Source of the DNA: Amoebidium appalachense
Lineage: Eukaryota; Ichthyosporea
Direction of reading: 5' to 3'
NCBI GenBank assembly: GCA_963693365.1
Contig: CAVNZM010000018.1
Coordinates: 2,356,001 to 2,420,000, forward strand
DNA: 64,000 nt
The notes below the pieces were generated by a model that saw only the letters and a program-made list of their open reading frames with translations, searched no databases and had not been told where the DNA came from. A program made the position numbers and the translations under genes. Shown piece after piece: positions 33,633-48,984 of the stretch (position 1 is the stretch's first letter; each line of letters starts with the position of its first letter).

Positions 33633-35153
33633 TCAAGCAACATACATTCTTCCGCCCCTCCCCTCCACCTTCTTCCTTACCTCCTCCACCTCCTCATTCT
33701 CCAAGTCAACACACCCATCCAGTGTCGCCGACACCATATATGGCAAGTCCCCCAACCAGAGGAATTCCTTTGCGCTTTGCCCACACTTGGAGAAGTAGCT
33801 GAAATTGCGCAATTTTGAGCACGCAGCAAGGGCTGATGCGCTCGACATCTCCGAGATGAACAAGTACAACTTTTCGAGTTTCGTGCACCTGGAAATGGGC
33901 GAAACGTCTGGACGGGAGTAATAGCGCGACAGATCGACAACCGCTAGAGATGTCAGCGCGGAACATTCGCTCAAAAAGGAAACCTCGAGCGGGGATTCGT
34001 CGGATGAGAGTTCGCCGGATAGATCCAGCACGCAGAGATGTGGCAGGGACGTGAAAAAATTCAAAGCGCCCAAGTTGGGTTCGCCTTCAAGCGCCAGTTC
34101 CGACAACTGCACACAGAAGGAAATGGGGGAGAGGTCCACCAGAGGGTGTAGGTCGACCAAGCGGAGTTTACACAAATTCCCGGCCGTTCTTAAAAATTTA
34201 AGCTGCCCCGCCTCCCCCTCTGCGGACATGATCTCAAGGTGGGTTAATGGCCAGTGTGAGATGTCGTCAGGAAGAGACGTCCCATAACAGGCCAAGGATT
34301 TAAGGCGTGGTGGGGGGATGAACCAATCGGGTCTGACAGCTAACTCATCCGTTAGAATGTTCAATTTCTCAAGAGAAGCGCACTCAGAAATATACCTCAG
34401 GAAGGACTGTTCATCCTCTTGAACGGGTTGACAGGCCAGGCGGCGAAGATTGGGCAAAGTGGGCAAAACATGGATTCCCGTAAAGGCAATCGCCTCCCCC
34501 CAGACACGTGTTCTCAACTGTATCGCTTGTAGCTCAACACAGGTGGAAAGGGGTGATATATCAACTGGTTCGTGTAAATGGGTGTTGATGATTGCCCTTC
34601 TCAGCTTGAGCATGCTGGAAATTGGCGTTAGATCCGGTGGTTGGTCAAATAAATCAACCACTATGCTCTCTAGGGATGTGCAGAAGGAGAGGATTACTTT
34701 CATGTTCTTAATGGGGTTGTCGCTAACTATGTCGCGTGTGCTAAGTTCCATCACACGGATGCTCTTTCCCCATGCCTCTATCCCCCTCTCCAAAACACGG
34801 GGGCTTAACCGTGGCACCCTCACAGAGTGGCAAAGAGGAGCAGAACGAGAGATAGCCTTCCATCTTCGACAAACCAGCGAACACCTAGCGCGAGTTTTGA
34901 TGGAAAGAAAAGAAAAAATATGCGAGAGAACTTCATCTAAGTCGAGTGCGCGTGTCATTAAAGGAGAGGTGGGGTCTTGCAACTCTACTGGGAGTGAAAG
35001 GCTCTTGGTTTTGATGTCTTGTGTGTTTGCCATCTCTTCAGAATTCAACGGGTTTTGCAAAGGCGCGTCAGTAGATGTAGAACGTTTTCTAGCTGCTTTC
35101 TTGTTTTGAAACATGTAGCGAACCCAATGTAAAAAGGAATGCATGTCGTTCAT
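33633..35153 (-). CDS. F-box / leucine-rich-repeat-like protein
   Basis: Intact single-exon gene of 506 codons. Residues 1-65 are a low-homology, basic then Ser/Gln-rich leader. Residues 69-110 form the F-box (LDLDEVLSHIFSFL, then CSLVCRRWKAIS), the Skp1-binding module. The remainder is a run of irregular leucine-rich units (for example 'LTPISSMLKLRRAII', 'VDISPLSTCVELQAIQL', 'VDLSPISFCVQLSELAL'), a likely substrate-binding solenoid. It is paralogous to 3270-4533: the CRRW F-box core, the 'LPDDxSxWPLT' segment and the 'DISPL' spacing are shared. The start at 35153 is the most distal ATG; ATGs at residues 4, 14 and 41 would also keep the F-box. The absence of introns, when other genes here have many, is compatible with retroposition, but no poly(A) relic is evident. 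Predicted role: SCF ubiquitin-ligase adaptor. Confidence 0.85.
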   Translation of the reverse strand: MNDMHSFLHWVRYMFQNKKAARKRSTSTDAPLQNPLNSEEMANTQDIKTKSLSLPVELQDPTSPLMTRALDLDEVLSHIFSFLSIKTRARCSLVCRRWKAISRSAPLCHSVRVPRLSPRVLERGIEAWGKSIRVMELSTRDIVSDNPIKNMKVILSFCTSLESIVVDLFDQPPDLTPISSMLKLRRAIINTHLHEPVDISPLSTCVELQAIQLRTRVWGEAIAFTGIHVLPTLPNLRRLACQPVQEDEQSFLRYISECASLEKLNILTDELAVRPDWFIPPPRLKSLACYGTSLPDDISHWPLTHLEIMSAEGEAGQLKFLRTAGNLCKLRLVDLHPLVDLSPISFCVQLSELALEGEPNLGALNFFTSLPHLCVLDLSGELSSDESPLEVSFLSECSALTSLAVVDLSRYYSRPDVSPISRCTKLEKLYLFISEMSSASALAACSKLRNFSYFSKCGQSAKEFLWLGDLPYMVSATLDGCVDLENEEVEEVRKKVEGRGGRMYVA

Positions 35154-35572
35154 TACTCGAACAACGTAGGCGAAAAAAAACGTTTCTCGTTTCTGGTTGC
35201 CGGTCAGCGTGATGACGGACTGGTAACTTTAAAGGCAGAGGTAAACCTAAAAAAGATGCGCCTTCAGCCAATTGAAGTTTCTAATCGCACAAACATTTTT
35301 TCTTTTTTTCTTTTGGGAGTTGTTAGATACTGTGTCTGTAAGGTGCGTGGCTTTAGCAGCCGTGGCCGTGTAGTAGGTACCATTAATAAGAGGTGGCCCA
35401 TCTGTATTATAATGTACATATATCATGCATATGGGGCACATGATGTTGTGTTTCCGGATTGGCCGGAGGGAGCGGCCAAAAAAAGTGCAATGATCCCCTG
35501 TCTATCCAATATATATATCCCCCCTCCCCCCCCCCCCCCCCCCCCCCCCCCCTTTCCCCTCCCCCCCCCCCT

Positions 35573-35614
<42 letters not shown>

Positions 35615-36046
35615 AAGCCCTTTTGCACGGCCGCGGCCATAACATGCAATATGGTTATGCAATGTACAGGTGCAGATGGGCACGTGGCAAAAATACGTAA
35701 AAGCACGTGCATGCGTTCCTTGGGGCCAGAAGAGTGTGTTGGTGCATGCACGTGAGGCACACACGTGCACACCATATCACTGACACATACAGACAGTGGT
35801 TTTTCATCTCAAATAGTTAGCCACGCCCAGCATGCCACGCAAAAATCGCTTGCGCAAGTGTATTGTGTATGTAAATATGCGTGCGAATCAATCACACGTA
35901 AAAAAAACAACAACACACAGCTCAGTATTACATTTACCGGGGAAAAAAAAAAAAAAAAAAAAAAGAAAGAAAGAAAGGAGGGGGCCTAATTAGTAGCACC
36001 GTATTGCGGCTTACACACACAAGCAAGCAAACTTTTCAACGTTTCT

Positions 36047-36087
<41 letters not shown>

Positions 36088-36253
36088 TGAATAATCTCTC
36101 CGAGTCAATTGCAATATATAGCCTGGCTGCACAGCTGGTTAATTTTTTTTTTTTTTTTAAAACGACTAACAAGAAAATAAATCATTCGGCCCAAATAACA
36201 TATATCAGAGTATCTCGTACATGTGCAAGGTCGTAAGACTGTACCTAATTAGG

Positions 36254-36343
<90 letters not shown>

Positions 36344-36678
36344 GGAGAGGGGGAGGGGGGGAGGGGGGGGGGGGGGGGGAGAAAGGGTTTTTACTTTCTT
36401 AAGTGTTGCGCTAAGGCGTGTATTACATATGATTGGCGATGTCTGTGAGCGGGTGCGTGCCACGTGTGTGTACACACCGGCGCACATGTCGACAATTAAA
36501 AATTCATCCCCTTTCTCCTTTTCTCTCCCTTCCTTTTGTGGGGGATAGAGAGGGAGAAACCCGGCATCTAGTTGATGTGCGCAACCCAGGTGAGAAACCC
36601 CTCCAGCGCAAAGGGAGGCCTCAAAATGATTAACCGTTATAAAAGAAAGTAAAACAGGCTGGGGAAAAAAAAAAAAAA

Positions 36679-36719
<41 letters not shown>

Positions 36720-37234
36720 CTGCAGCTAGCACCATTTGCCTGTTGATTTTTGTCAAGAGGAGATTTCCCGGGACGGGAGATCAAAGGACAAGCCAGGAAA
36801 AAAGGGATCGAGGGGGGGGGAAAGGGAAAGAAGGGGGGGGGGGGGGGGGGGGGGGGGGGGGAGGAGGGGGGGGGAGGGAGGGGGGGGGGGGGGGGGGGGG
36901 GGGAAACCCGATGGAATCGCTGGTACCAACGCAGAGAAAAAGGTACTTAGAATATGCACTGTTGGCTTGAGTTTATACGAGGGATTCTGAAACGAAAGTT
37001 CAGAGAGAAAGGAAGGAAAAAAGGAAGGGCAAAAAAAAAAAAAAAAAAAAAAAGAAACCCTAAACCCTAACCCTAAAAAAAAAAAAGAAAAAAAAGGGAG
37101 GAGGAGGAAGGAGCGGGGTGGGAGATGATTTTTAGACGGTTAGACGAGGGATCCCAAAACGAAAGTTCAAAGAGTAAAAAAGAAAGGGAGAAACAAAAGA
37201 AAAGTAGAAAAAAGAAGAAAAAAAAGGAAGGGCC
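35154..37234. other. 2.1 kb without a gene
   Basis: Homopolymer C, G, A and T runs (C to about 35604, A near 36050-36083, G 36680-36719), (GT)n at 36257-36341 and two copies of a ~45-bp purine-rich stretch containing AAACGAAAGTTCA (about 36980 and 37155). No exon recognised. Confidence 0.65.
37056..37077. repeat. Short telomere-like CCCTAAA/CCCTAA tract
   Basis: Reads AAACCCTAAACCCTAACCCT between two A tracts: three telomere-type repeats, mixing CCCTAAA and CCCTAA. Too short to be a telomere. It may be a healed-break insertion or chance. Confidence 0.5.
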
Positions 37235-37245
37235 AAAAAAAAAAA
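37235..37245 (-). terminator. T11 run after tRNA-Cys (Pol III terminator)
   Basis: On the minus strand this is a run of 11 T, 35 nt beyond the tRNA 3' end, and it is the first run of four or more T in that direction. It fits an RNA polymerase III terminator, although the distance is longer than usual. Confidence 0.55.
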
Positions 37246-37280
37246 GAACGGAAGGTGTGCACCCCTGCGTCGGGGGCCAT

Positions 37281-37352
37281 AGGGACCAGCCAGATTCGAA
37301 CTAGCGACCTATCGGGCTGCAACCGATTGCTCTACCACTGAGCTATAGCCCC
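37281..37352 (-). tRNA. tRNA-Cys (GCA)
   Basis: A 72-nt cloverleaf without an intron. The acceptor stem GGGGCTA pairs with TGGTCCC (two G-U), the D-arm is GCTC/GAGC with loop AGTGGTA, the anticodon stem is ATCGG/CCGAT with loop TTGCAGC giving anticodon GCA, the variable loop is AGGTC, the T-arm is GCTAG/CTGGC with loop TTCGAAT, and the discriminator is T (U in the tRNA). A-box (TAGCTCAGTGG) and B-box (GTTCGAATC) promoter words are intact. No CCA is encoded, as expected in eukaryotes. Confidence 0.95.
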
Positions 37353-37433
37353 TTCCGATGCCGGCCGGAGATTTCGTGAGCCTATATACTTCCATGAACT
37401 GGAAGTAGCTTTTGCGGGTTTTTTTTTTTTTTT

Positions 37434-37464
<31 letters not shown>

Positions 37465-37534
37465 GGGGGGGTATCGAGTTTGGGGGGCCCGGTGTGTGTG
37501 TGTGTGCGTGTGTGTGGACGGTGCACGTGGGGAA

Positions 37535-37566
<32 letters not shown>

Positions 37567-39319
37567 GTTGCATATACCGGAGCAGGTGCCTTGCCGCTGC
37601 CTGTGTAGCCTCAGTATTATTACTACATCGTGCAGTTGCAGGAAAAACTGAGGCCATGGAGTATTACGTACGAGCTCCGATCTGATTGAACCGTAGTACA
37701 TGAGTTCAATCAGTGAAGCACATTATAAGTTACATCGATGGCCAGCTGCCCCCCATGCATCGCGGCATGCGCATGCCACTGCGCGACACTCATGCATGCA
37801 TATGTCAAACACGTACGCATGTGGCCACGTGCACACACGTGTGTGAGGAAACCACCAAGCTAGAGTGCTATGTAGGAGGCCTTGGAAATCACATGCACAT
37901 GCATTTTCAAAAATGTGCACGTACACACGTGCAATTACACATGCACAATTATTTCACTTGTACGCGTATGCACATGCCGCAGCGCCTATTAGACACACGT
38001 GGAGATTTTTAATGCATTTCAAGATTCGCGAACAGTGGTGCACATAATATAATAAAAAGTTTTATAAAACAACTGAAACAGTTACTGTAGGAATATACCT
38101 GCACTTGTATGCACACACCCACTGATCATGATCATCAGCTCTGCCAAACCATTCACATACATACATGCACATATCTCGAAGCCTTTACGGTAATGCGTGT
38201 ACAACGCCCACTGTTACACACCCGTGCGCATGCACATATACGTATCATACCTTCAATTGCACACCCCCAAACGCCAAACACGCGTGCGCATAGTTACGTA
38301 GTGACTCTTAGACTACTTCCAACACATGCAAACTCACGTGCACATGTACACTCTTCAAGTGCCCTCACATGTAACACAACCGCACTCATACTCCCTGCCC
38401 ACGCAAAAGTTCACATGCAGCCCACACGTAAACATAAAGAAAACATAAATGCATGTGCAAATATAATAGCACATGGTTTGTGAATACAGCAACCTTCCCA
38501 CACGGTGACCGTTCACGGTCCAGCAGAAAAAACCTCCAATTCAACGGCTTTATTAAACTTTAAACAAAACACTGGGAATATGTGTTTGACTGTGCTCAAC
38601 TTGCGGCTCCATAAACAACCTTCGTTTCTATCTTCTTTGCATACACGCTTACAGTATGTCCCAATCAAACTAACACTGCAACAATCCTAACCCAGAAGTA
38701 ATAAAAAAACGTTCAGTTAAACCCGAAAATTGATTATGGTGGTTGAAAACAGGAGTAAAAAAGAAAAAAGCTATCACCGGTTCAACGGACAGGATTTATA
38801 AGCAAGAGTTACTGTAATGGTGATATATATAATACAGATATATGCCTGACCGTTCCCAACTTGGTTTTCCTTCAAAAAAAAAAAAAAAAAAGGTAATCAA
38901 TATTTGCATGCCTTCCATCGCGCCCGCTCTATGCAAACATGAGATACGCTTAGTGAGATATAACCAGTTATGGATATGCGTCATCCGGCAAAACACACCA
39001 CTATGCACACAAGTTACACCGAAAAAGACTCTCGAATTCAGATATAGGCACCTATTATACAGCTTTTTTTCTGTGTACCGATAAAGGCTTTTGCCTGCAT
39101 TTGTACGCGCACGCACGTGCATGCCTGTCTGTGTGTGTGTGCATGTGCCCAACCATGTCTCTCTACGTCTTTCGTGTACGCAGTTCTGGCAGAGAGCAAC
39201 AACAACATCGTAGAGACAGGTGCCTTGTCGAAGGTAAGGGGGCAAGATTGCCATGAAAGATAGAGAGAAAAGAGTGAAACAACATGCTGCTTATCTTGTG
39301 CCTGTGTGCCTGTGTGTGT

Positions 39320-39372
<53 letters not shown>

Positions 39373-39528
39373 CTCAATCGTCATCATCGCTGTCGTCGTC
39401 ATCTTCCCCGTCATCGTGTTTGGACACCATATCCCTGTACGAGGAAAAATAAAGTTCAACAATACATTTAAATTTACTACATGTGAATGATTGGATGAGA
39501 GTTAGCCCCCAATGTCAGCCCCACCAAT

Positions 39529-39534
39529 GATGCT

Positions 39535-39573
<39 letters not shown>

Positions 39574-39580
39574 CAGCATC
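39529..39580. repeat. A36 tract bounded by 8-bp inverted repeat
   Basis: GATGCTGC (39529-39536), 36 A, then GCAGCATC (39573-39580). The flanking 8-mers are perfect reverse complements. Confidence 0.85.
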
Positions 39581-40080
39581 GCTGGTAGGGCCTCCCAAGG
39601 ATTCTGATTGAAGAATGACACAGGTTTTCATTGGCTGGCTTCGATTTTGCCATACAATTTCGCCATATATCAAAAATCTGATAACTAGCCAATGATAACC
39701 TGCGGCAGTTCATGTAGCCAATAATAACCTGTGGCATTTTGAGCGTAGTAAACTTTTTTTGGTGCGAATCTTTTCCGCTGGCTGGGTTGTGATTTCCTCA
39801 GTCTAGAGCAAAAAACGGAGCGGCCAGGAGAAGAATGAAAACCTTGTGTTAAATTATTTATGTTATGCATGCGCTGTACGCGTCAAACGTTGGCGGTTAA
39901 CGCGTACTGCTCATCGGTGGGATGGCTGTTTCGCGCCAAATTTGTGATATTACCTACTATTATTACCCCACCTCCAGCCTAGCTTAAGGTGTCGTCACCT
40001 ACGCATGATAAACAGGTTTAGTAATAATCTTTTAAGCAGTCGAATTTTTAATGAAAAGCCCTCTGATTGAATCCTTGTGA

Positions 40081-40191
40081 GGCCCCGCCAAGGTGGCTCA
40101 AAAATCTGATAGCCTACATTGCGTAGACCATCTAATTACGTCATTCGAATCTGATGTAGTCTTTTGCGATCGACGCCACCGCGGCGGGGCC
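40081..40191. repeat. 111-bp foldback element with 17-bp arms
   Basis: GGCCCCGCCAAGGTGGC (40081-40097) and GCCACCGCGGCGGGGCC (40175-40191) are inverted repeats with two central mismatches. It could be a very short MITE or a structured RNA/DNA site. No second copy is seen here. Confidence 0.6.
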
Positions 40192-40336
40192 GAAATTTGG
40201 GGCTAGATGAGAGTACGACTCATTTGAACACTTAAAACTGTATCAGTTAAAGGTGGCAGACCGACAGCAGATGCGTTTAGAGGCGAACTGTTGAGCACAA
40301 AGCCTACAAAGAATACACCAGAGCACGAAAAGAAGG

Positions 40337-40625
40337 GGGGGGGGGGGGGTGGGGGGGGGTTTTGAATGCGTCAAAAAGTACGAAGTACACAAGAACATAC
40401 GGATAACACGATGCAGAATGCAAGCCATACATAAAGAGTATGCATAATAAGCAGAGCCCATCCTCAGGGGGGGGGGGGGGGGGGGGGGATTTAAATGCAG
40501 AACACGGTACAAAGTAAACATACATGATGAGAAGCTTGGTGCAGGACACATGCGAAGGCAAACATTCAAGTACGCAACAACAGCAATGCGCACAGTATGC
40601 GTCATTAGCAGAGCCCATCCTCGGG
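40337..40625 (-). mobile_element. Head-to-tail pair of poly(C)-tailed repeat copies
   Basis: On the minus strand a copy of the 15850-type subfamily (from 40625 down to 40490) ends in a C tract that runs straight into TGAGGATGGGCTCTGC of an 18331-type copy (40469 down to 40360), which ends in its own C tract. Both lack the left third. The junction is exactly at the internal C7 of the element, as expected for recombination between tail and internal C run. Confidence 0.8.
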
Positions 40626-40911
40626 GAGGGGGAGGGGGGGAAGTATGTGTCAGAGAGTTGGAATTAGGGCGGAAAAGAAATCAAAAGACAAAGCACACAC
40701 AAATCAATTTTCTTTTTTTTTTTTTAAGGAAAAAAAAAAAAAAAAAAAAGCGAGCAGGCAGGAGACACTTAAACAGAGCCCATCATCAGGGGGGTTCGTA
40801 TGCCTCCACTGAAGAATGGGGTTCGACTCTTTAACCTCTTGTGTGTGGTTCCGCCGAGTGTAGACGGAGGGATTGGTGGGTGGCGGCAGCTCTGATTTAG
40901 GGTTTCTTATG

Positions 40912-41031
<120 letters not shown>

Positions 41032-41187
41032 CCCAATTCCATGTTGTAGAGGTTCGGGCTGGTGTGCCTCTTCGTTCTCCTGTGGTGGCGATATACTGAA
41101 ATCAGAGCAGGGAAGGAGATTGCATGAAACAAACACACCCACGCATACACCCTTCCCCCCCCCCCCCTCCCCCCCCCCTTTCATCTC

Positions 41188-41244
<57 letters not shown>

Positions 41245-41399
41245 GCCCCCCCCCACCGCCTTCCCCTCAACACACAGACTCATTCACCTCCCCCCCTTCC
41301 CCTCAACACACACACTCACAAACACACACACAAACACACACACACCCACATGCACACACACGCGCACACCCGTCCACCCACCCACACCTAGCCTCCGCT

Positions 41400-41439
<40 letters not shown>

Positions 41440-41508
41440 TTCCCCTCCCCCCACCACCACACAAGCACCCAACCCACCAATGCCCCTCTCCTCCCGGAGC
41501 TAACATCC

Positions 41509-45270
<3,762 letters not shown>

Positions 45271-47710
45271 GCTTGCATCTGGTGGCAAGATGCCAGAAAC
45301 CTAAAAGCTGTAAAAAAAAAAAAAAAGCAAGAAAAAAAATAAGTTTACAGTGAAGATTCGCTGCCATACTATTCATGTTAAGCACTCTTTCTAGGTCTTA
45401 TCATTCTGTTCCTTCGTTTCCATTCGTGACCGCCGTAAGAAAATGTATAAATTTGTCTTGGTCGTGTATAGACTTGGGTGCAGGAAATGGTGTGTTGTAC
45501 AAATATTTAGAGTGGGGAAATTGGGTTGTGTGTGTGTGTGTGTGTGTGTTTGTGTCTTTGTGTGTGATTGTTCTCTTCGCAACAACCTTATTGATTATTT
45601 TGGCGCCCAACGGACATGTAGTGGCTACAATTGTGGTTGCTTGTCAAAGTGCATAATAGTCAATTCTCGACTGTAAACGTGTCTATTCGATAACCCGTGA
45701 GCGACAAGGTCAGGTAAAGGCCAAATCCACGCAATTGGACTCGCCACTTTCTGATTCAAATTTGTTTCTGTTTCAGTCTACTGTGTGTGGCCTCTAAGAT
45801 CTTCGTGTGGTTGCTCGATTTGATAACCATGTCATGTTTGGGAAGATTTCTTTGATTGCACAACTCAAATGAATGTGCGAAAATACTTTCACCTGGCTCG
45901 AGGCAAAATATTTCAAATGAGCGGCTGGTGATGCAATTTGATACCGTAAAGTAATTTCTTGTCAAATCTTATTTTTTGTAATTGGATTCCTTCTTTGCCC
46001 AAACTGATGCCAAAAGAGCACATGGTTTTCTTTGAGGAAGCTCGTACCACCGTGCTTGAAACTTCTGTTCCTTTGGTCGCCCTTGACCCGCCGCAAAACA
46101 TCACTCTTACTGGCCGTTTGCCTCTCTTTCATCTTAACTCTTTTCAATCCCGTGTAGCCAATTACCCGTGTCATCTCACGTCCTTTGTTCAAAATGTCTT
46201 TCATCAAGGAGATGTTCACAAAAAAATAAAAGCGACGTCATTCTCCTTACCAACCCTCTTCCCTTTTCGCTCTCACCACCTCACCCTCCCCCTTTATCTG
46301 TCTCTCCGCACCCCTTCCCATTTTTCCCGCTCTTTCTCAATGTTTTCTTTCTCGTTTTCTGTTATGCTACGGCGGTTACCTCTTTCGAATATTTCGCGCC
46401 CGCGAACCCAAAAATAACTCGGAGGGAAAAGCCAAAAATAAACTGCCACGAAGCCAAAAATAAACTGACGCAAAGGGCCGAGGGGTGGTGTTATTTTTGG
46501 TGGCAACGGAAACGGTCCCGTCTATATTTGGGCAAGCGGATTTGCTATATATGGTAAGTATATTTGTATCAGCCAATGGGAAGCGAATGATGTTCCGGTT
46601 CACGATCTTGACCCGAAATGTTTTGCACTTGGAAGAGTTCTTTAACGAACGGTGGCACTACTAAAGATACTCCACAAACAGAAAGTTTACTAACTAAACA
46701 CTAAAAGTGTTACACGCCTGCACACGGGCACTACAGCACACACTTAGCAGGGGCACACATATGCACACACGTTCACTGCGCACCAGCATACACCAGCATC
46801 GAACATTTCGTGCATGGAGCTTGTGCTTTCCAATGGCATGCCATTAGCCAGATGGACATGGATCATGATCAACTCATTCAAGGATCTAGGAAGAATGGCC
46901 ATCGGTCATGGGAATTAATACGTGCACACACGTGCACACACACAGCGCAGTCGCCTAGCTAGAACACGCACAGACACGCCACGCCATGTTGCAGAATGTT
47001 CCAGAGCACGGCAGACACCAGGTCACACGTGTACACCTGCACACCAACTAATTCAATCTAGATCTGCCTACTGGGCTAATCGTAATTCTGTGCACTACCC
47101 GCACTGACGTTTAATAGTGGCCAGACATGTACGTGTTACACATGTATACTATGCATGAGAGAGGAGCTAATCTATGCATTATCGAGCAATAGGTAGGGTT
47201 TATGTACTCAAAGTTTATTGCTGGGGCTGAGTGACGTTAGTAACACGAGATGTCAAGAAGGGGGGAGTGGAGGAAGCGCACAGCCAGGGCCCTCGGAGTT
47301 GGAATTCTTCCTTTGTTTTTTTTTTTTGTTTTTTTTTTGGAAGACACGGGGCTCCCCCCGGGGGGGGGGGGGGTTTAGCCTGCTGAGGGGGGGAGGGGAG
47401 GGGGGGGGGGGGGGAGGGTATTCAATGAATTTGCATCAAAACCTGCACGTGTGGCAAAACCTGCACATGCGCTAAAACCTGCACATGGCATGCCCTAAGG
47501 CAGTACAGAGAGGCTGCAGTGGATGGGCCACCCGCCGAGTCGGCGCCCCATGATAATGATAATTAATATTTTGGAGAATTTTCCAGCCGATAGGCAGGTG
47601 GGTAGAATGGAATGCCCGGGCCAGAGATATAAATTTATTCCGAATCTGGCTGACTCAATCTGTGTGCGTATTTGGGTGTCTACGTTGGTGGCCGGGGTTA
47701 CCCCGGGGGT

Positions 47711-47761
<51 letters not shown>

Positions 47762-48432
47762 CTAGCTGGACAGAGCTGGGCCGACTGGTGGGAGCCGGGG
47801 GCTTTTTTTTCTTTTGTTTATTTTATTTTATTTTATTTTATTTATTTATTTTTTGGGAGGGGGGGAGGGGGGGGGGGGGGGGGAGGTATGTTCTCGTCCC
47901 CTGGCCTATGATCAGGCACGTGTGCACCATCAGTCGCACCATCAGTAATGCACGTGCGCACGTGCGCACGTCGTGCACGTGGGCAAGCACGTACACATTC
48001 ACACACATGTTGCAAGCCGAATGTGATGTGCAAGTGCTTGAATATTCTTCTCGAATTCCGGGTAGGGCAAATGGAATCGCAGTTGATCGAATTGACGTGT
48101 CCCATTTCTATCATGTGTGCCTGGAATTCATCTCCGGATGGTCTGCCGTCCCTACCTCCCCCCTCCCCCCCCCCCCCCCCCCCCCCCCCCACCACCACCA
48201 CCACCACCACCACCACCACCACCACCACCACCACCACCACCACCACCACCACCACCACCACCACCACCACCACCACCACCCCGCGCAAAGAAAGAAGGAG
48301 AAAAAAAAACCATTCTTAGCACATGATTTACTTGCTGTAAAGTTGCTAGAATTATAAAAATTTTCAAATGTGGGCTCACCAGACCGAGAAACGTGTGGCA
48401 TTTCAGTGGGGAGGTTTTCTGTGATTCTTTTT

Positions 48433-48463
<31 letters not shown>

Positions 48464-48507
48464 GGCCTTTGCCTTTGCCCTCTGATCAAAGCATTATCAT
48501 AATAGCC
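45271..48507. other. 3.2 kb between MEF2 and the CAP gene
   Basis: No full gene is recognised. A short plus-strand open stretch at 45470-45530 contains a methyltransferase-like IDLGAGNGVLYKYL motif but no neighbouring exons. The 45959-46417 open frames on both strands have no recognised domain. A small foldback (CCAAAAATAAC arms, 46408-46501), G51 at 47711-47761, and (CCA)n at 48190-48280 are present. Confidence 0.55.
48190..48281. repeat. (CCA)n trinucleotide repeat
   Basis: About 30 uninterrupted ACC units following a C tract; gives poly-Thr, poly-Pro, poly-His, poly-Gly, poly-Val or poly-Trp frames depending on phase. Not coding in any supported gene. Confidence 0.95.
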
Positions 48508-48513
48508 TTTATT
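48508..48513 (-). promoter_or_regulatory. Candidate polyadenylation signal AATAAA
   Basis: AATAAA on the minus strand about 475 nt beyond the CAP-gene stop codon. It is a plausible poly(A) signal by position only. Confidence 0.3.
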
Positions 48514-48984
48514 GATAAACCTATTAATATATGGGGAGCATCCGTTTGTGCTCGCCATCATGCCTTACTTCCTGCACTAAATTCCAATCAGATATCCCGG
48601 CCAATCAGGTAAATTGGTTAAAAATGTCTCCACACACTGGCTATTGGCGTTACCATGTCCATATACAGTTAGAATGTCTAGGAAAAAAGCGCTTTGCAAT
48701 ATTATGTAACGATTCTATGCTTATATGTCTATTTACATGTGATTGTCTGATGGTCACGGAGATGCAGAGAACCAAGCGTGTCCGTTTACCAAGCTTTAAT
48801 GAAAATGACCGAAGAATATGGAGTTCCAAAAAAGGACAACCCAAACCAGAGCAAAGAAAAAACGTATCCAAAAACCGCTTCTGCATTCTCAGACAATGGT
48901 CTATTCAAAATCGAAAAAAAAATATCACAGTTTTAAATTACGTTAAACCAATCAGAAACCCCGCTCATACACATCCAAATCTCC

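Noticed and set aside
45959-46417. 152-codon plus-strand frame and an 85-codon minus-strand frame
   Set aside because: Neither shows a known motif and they overlap; no splice or codon evidence to choose one.
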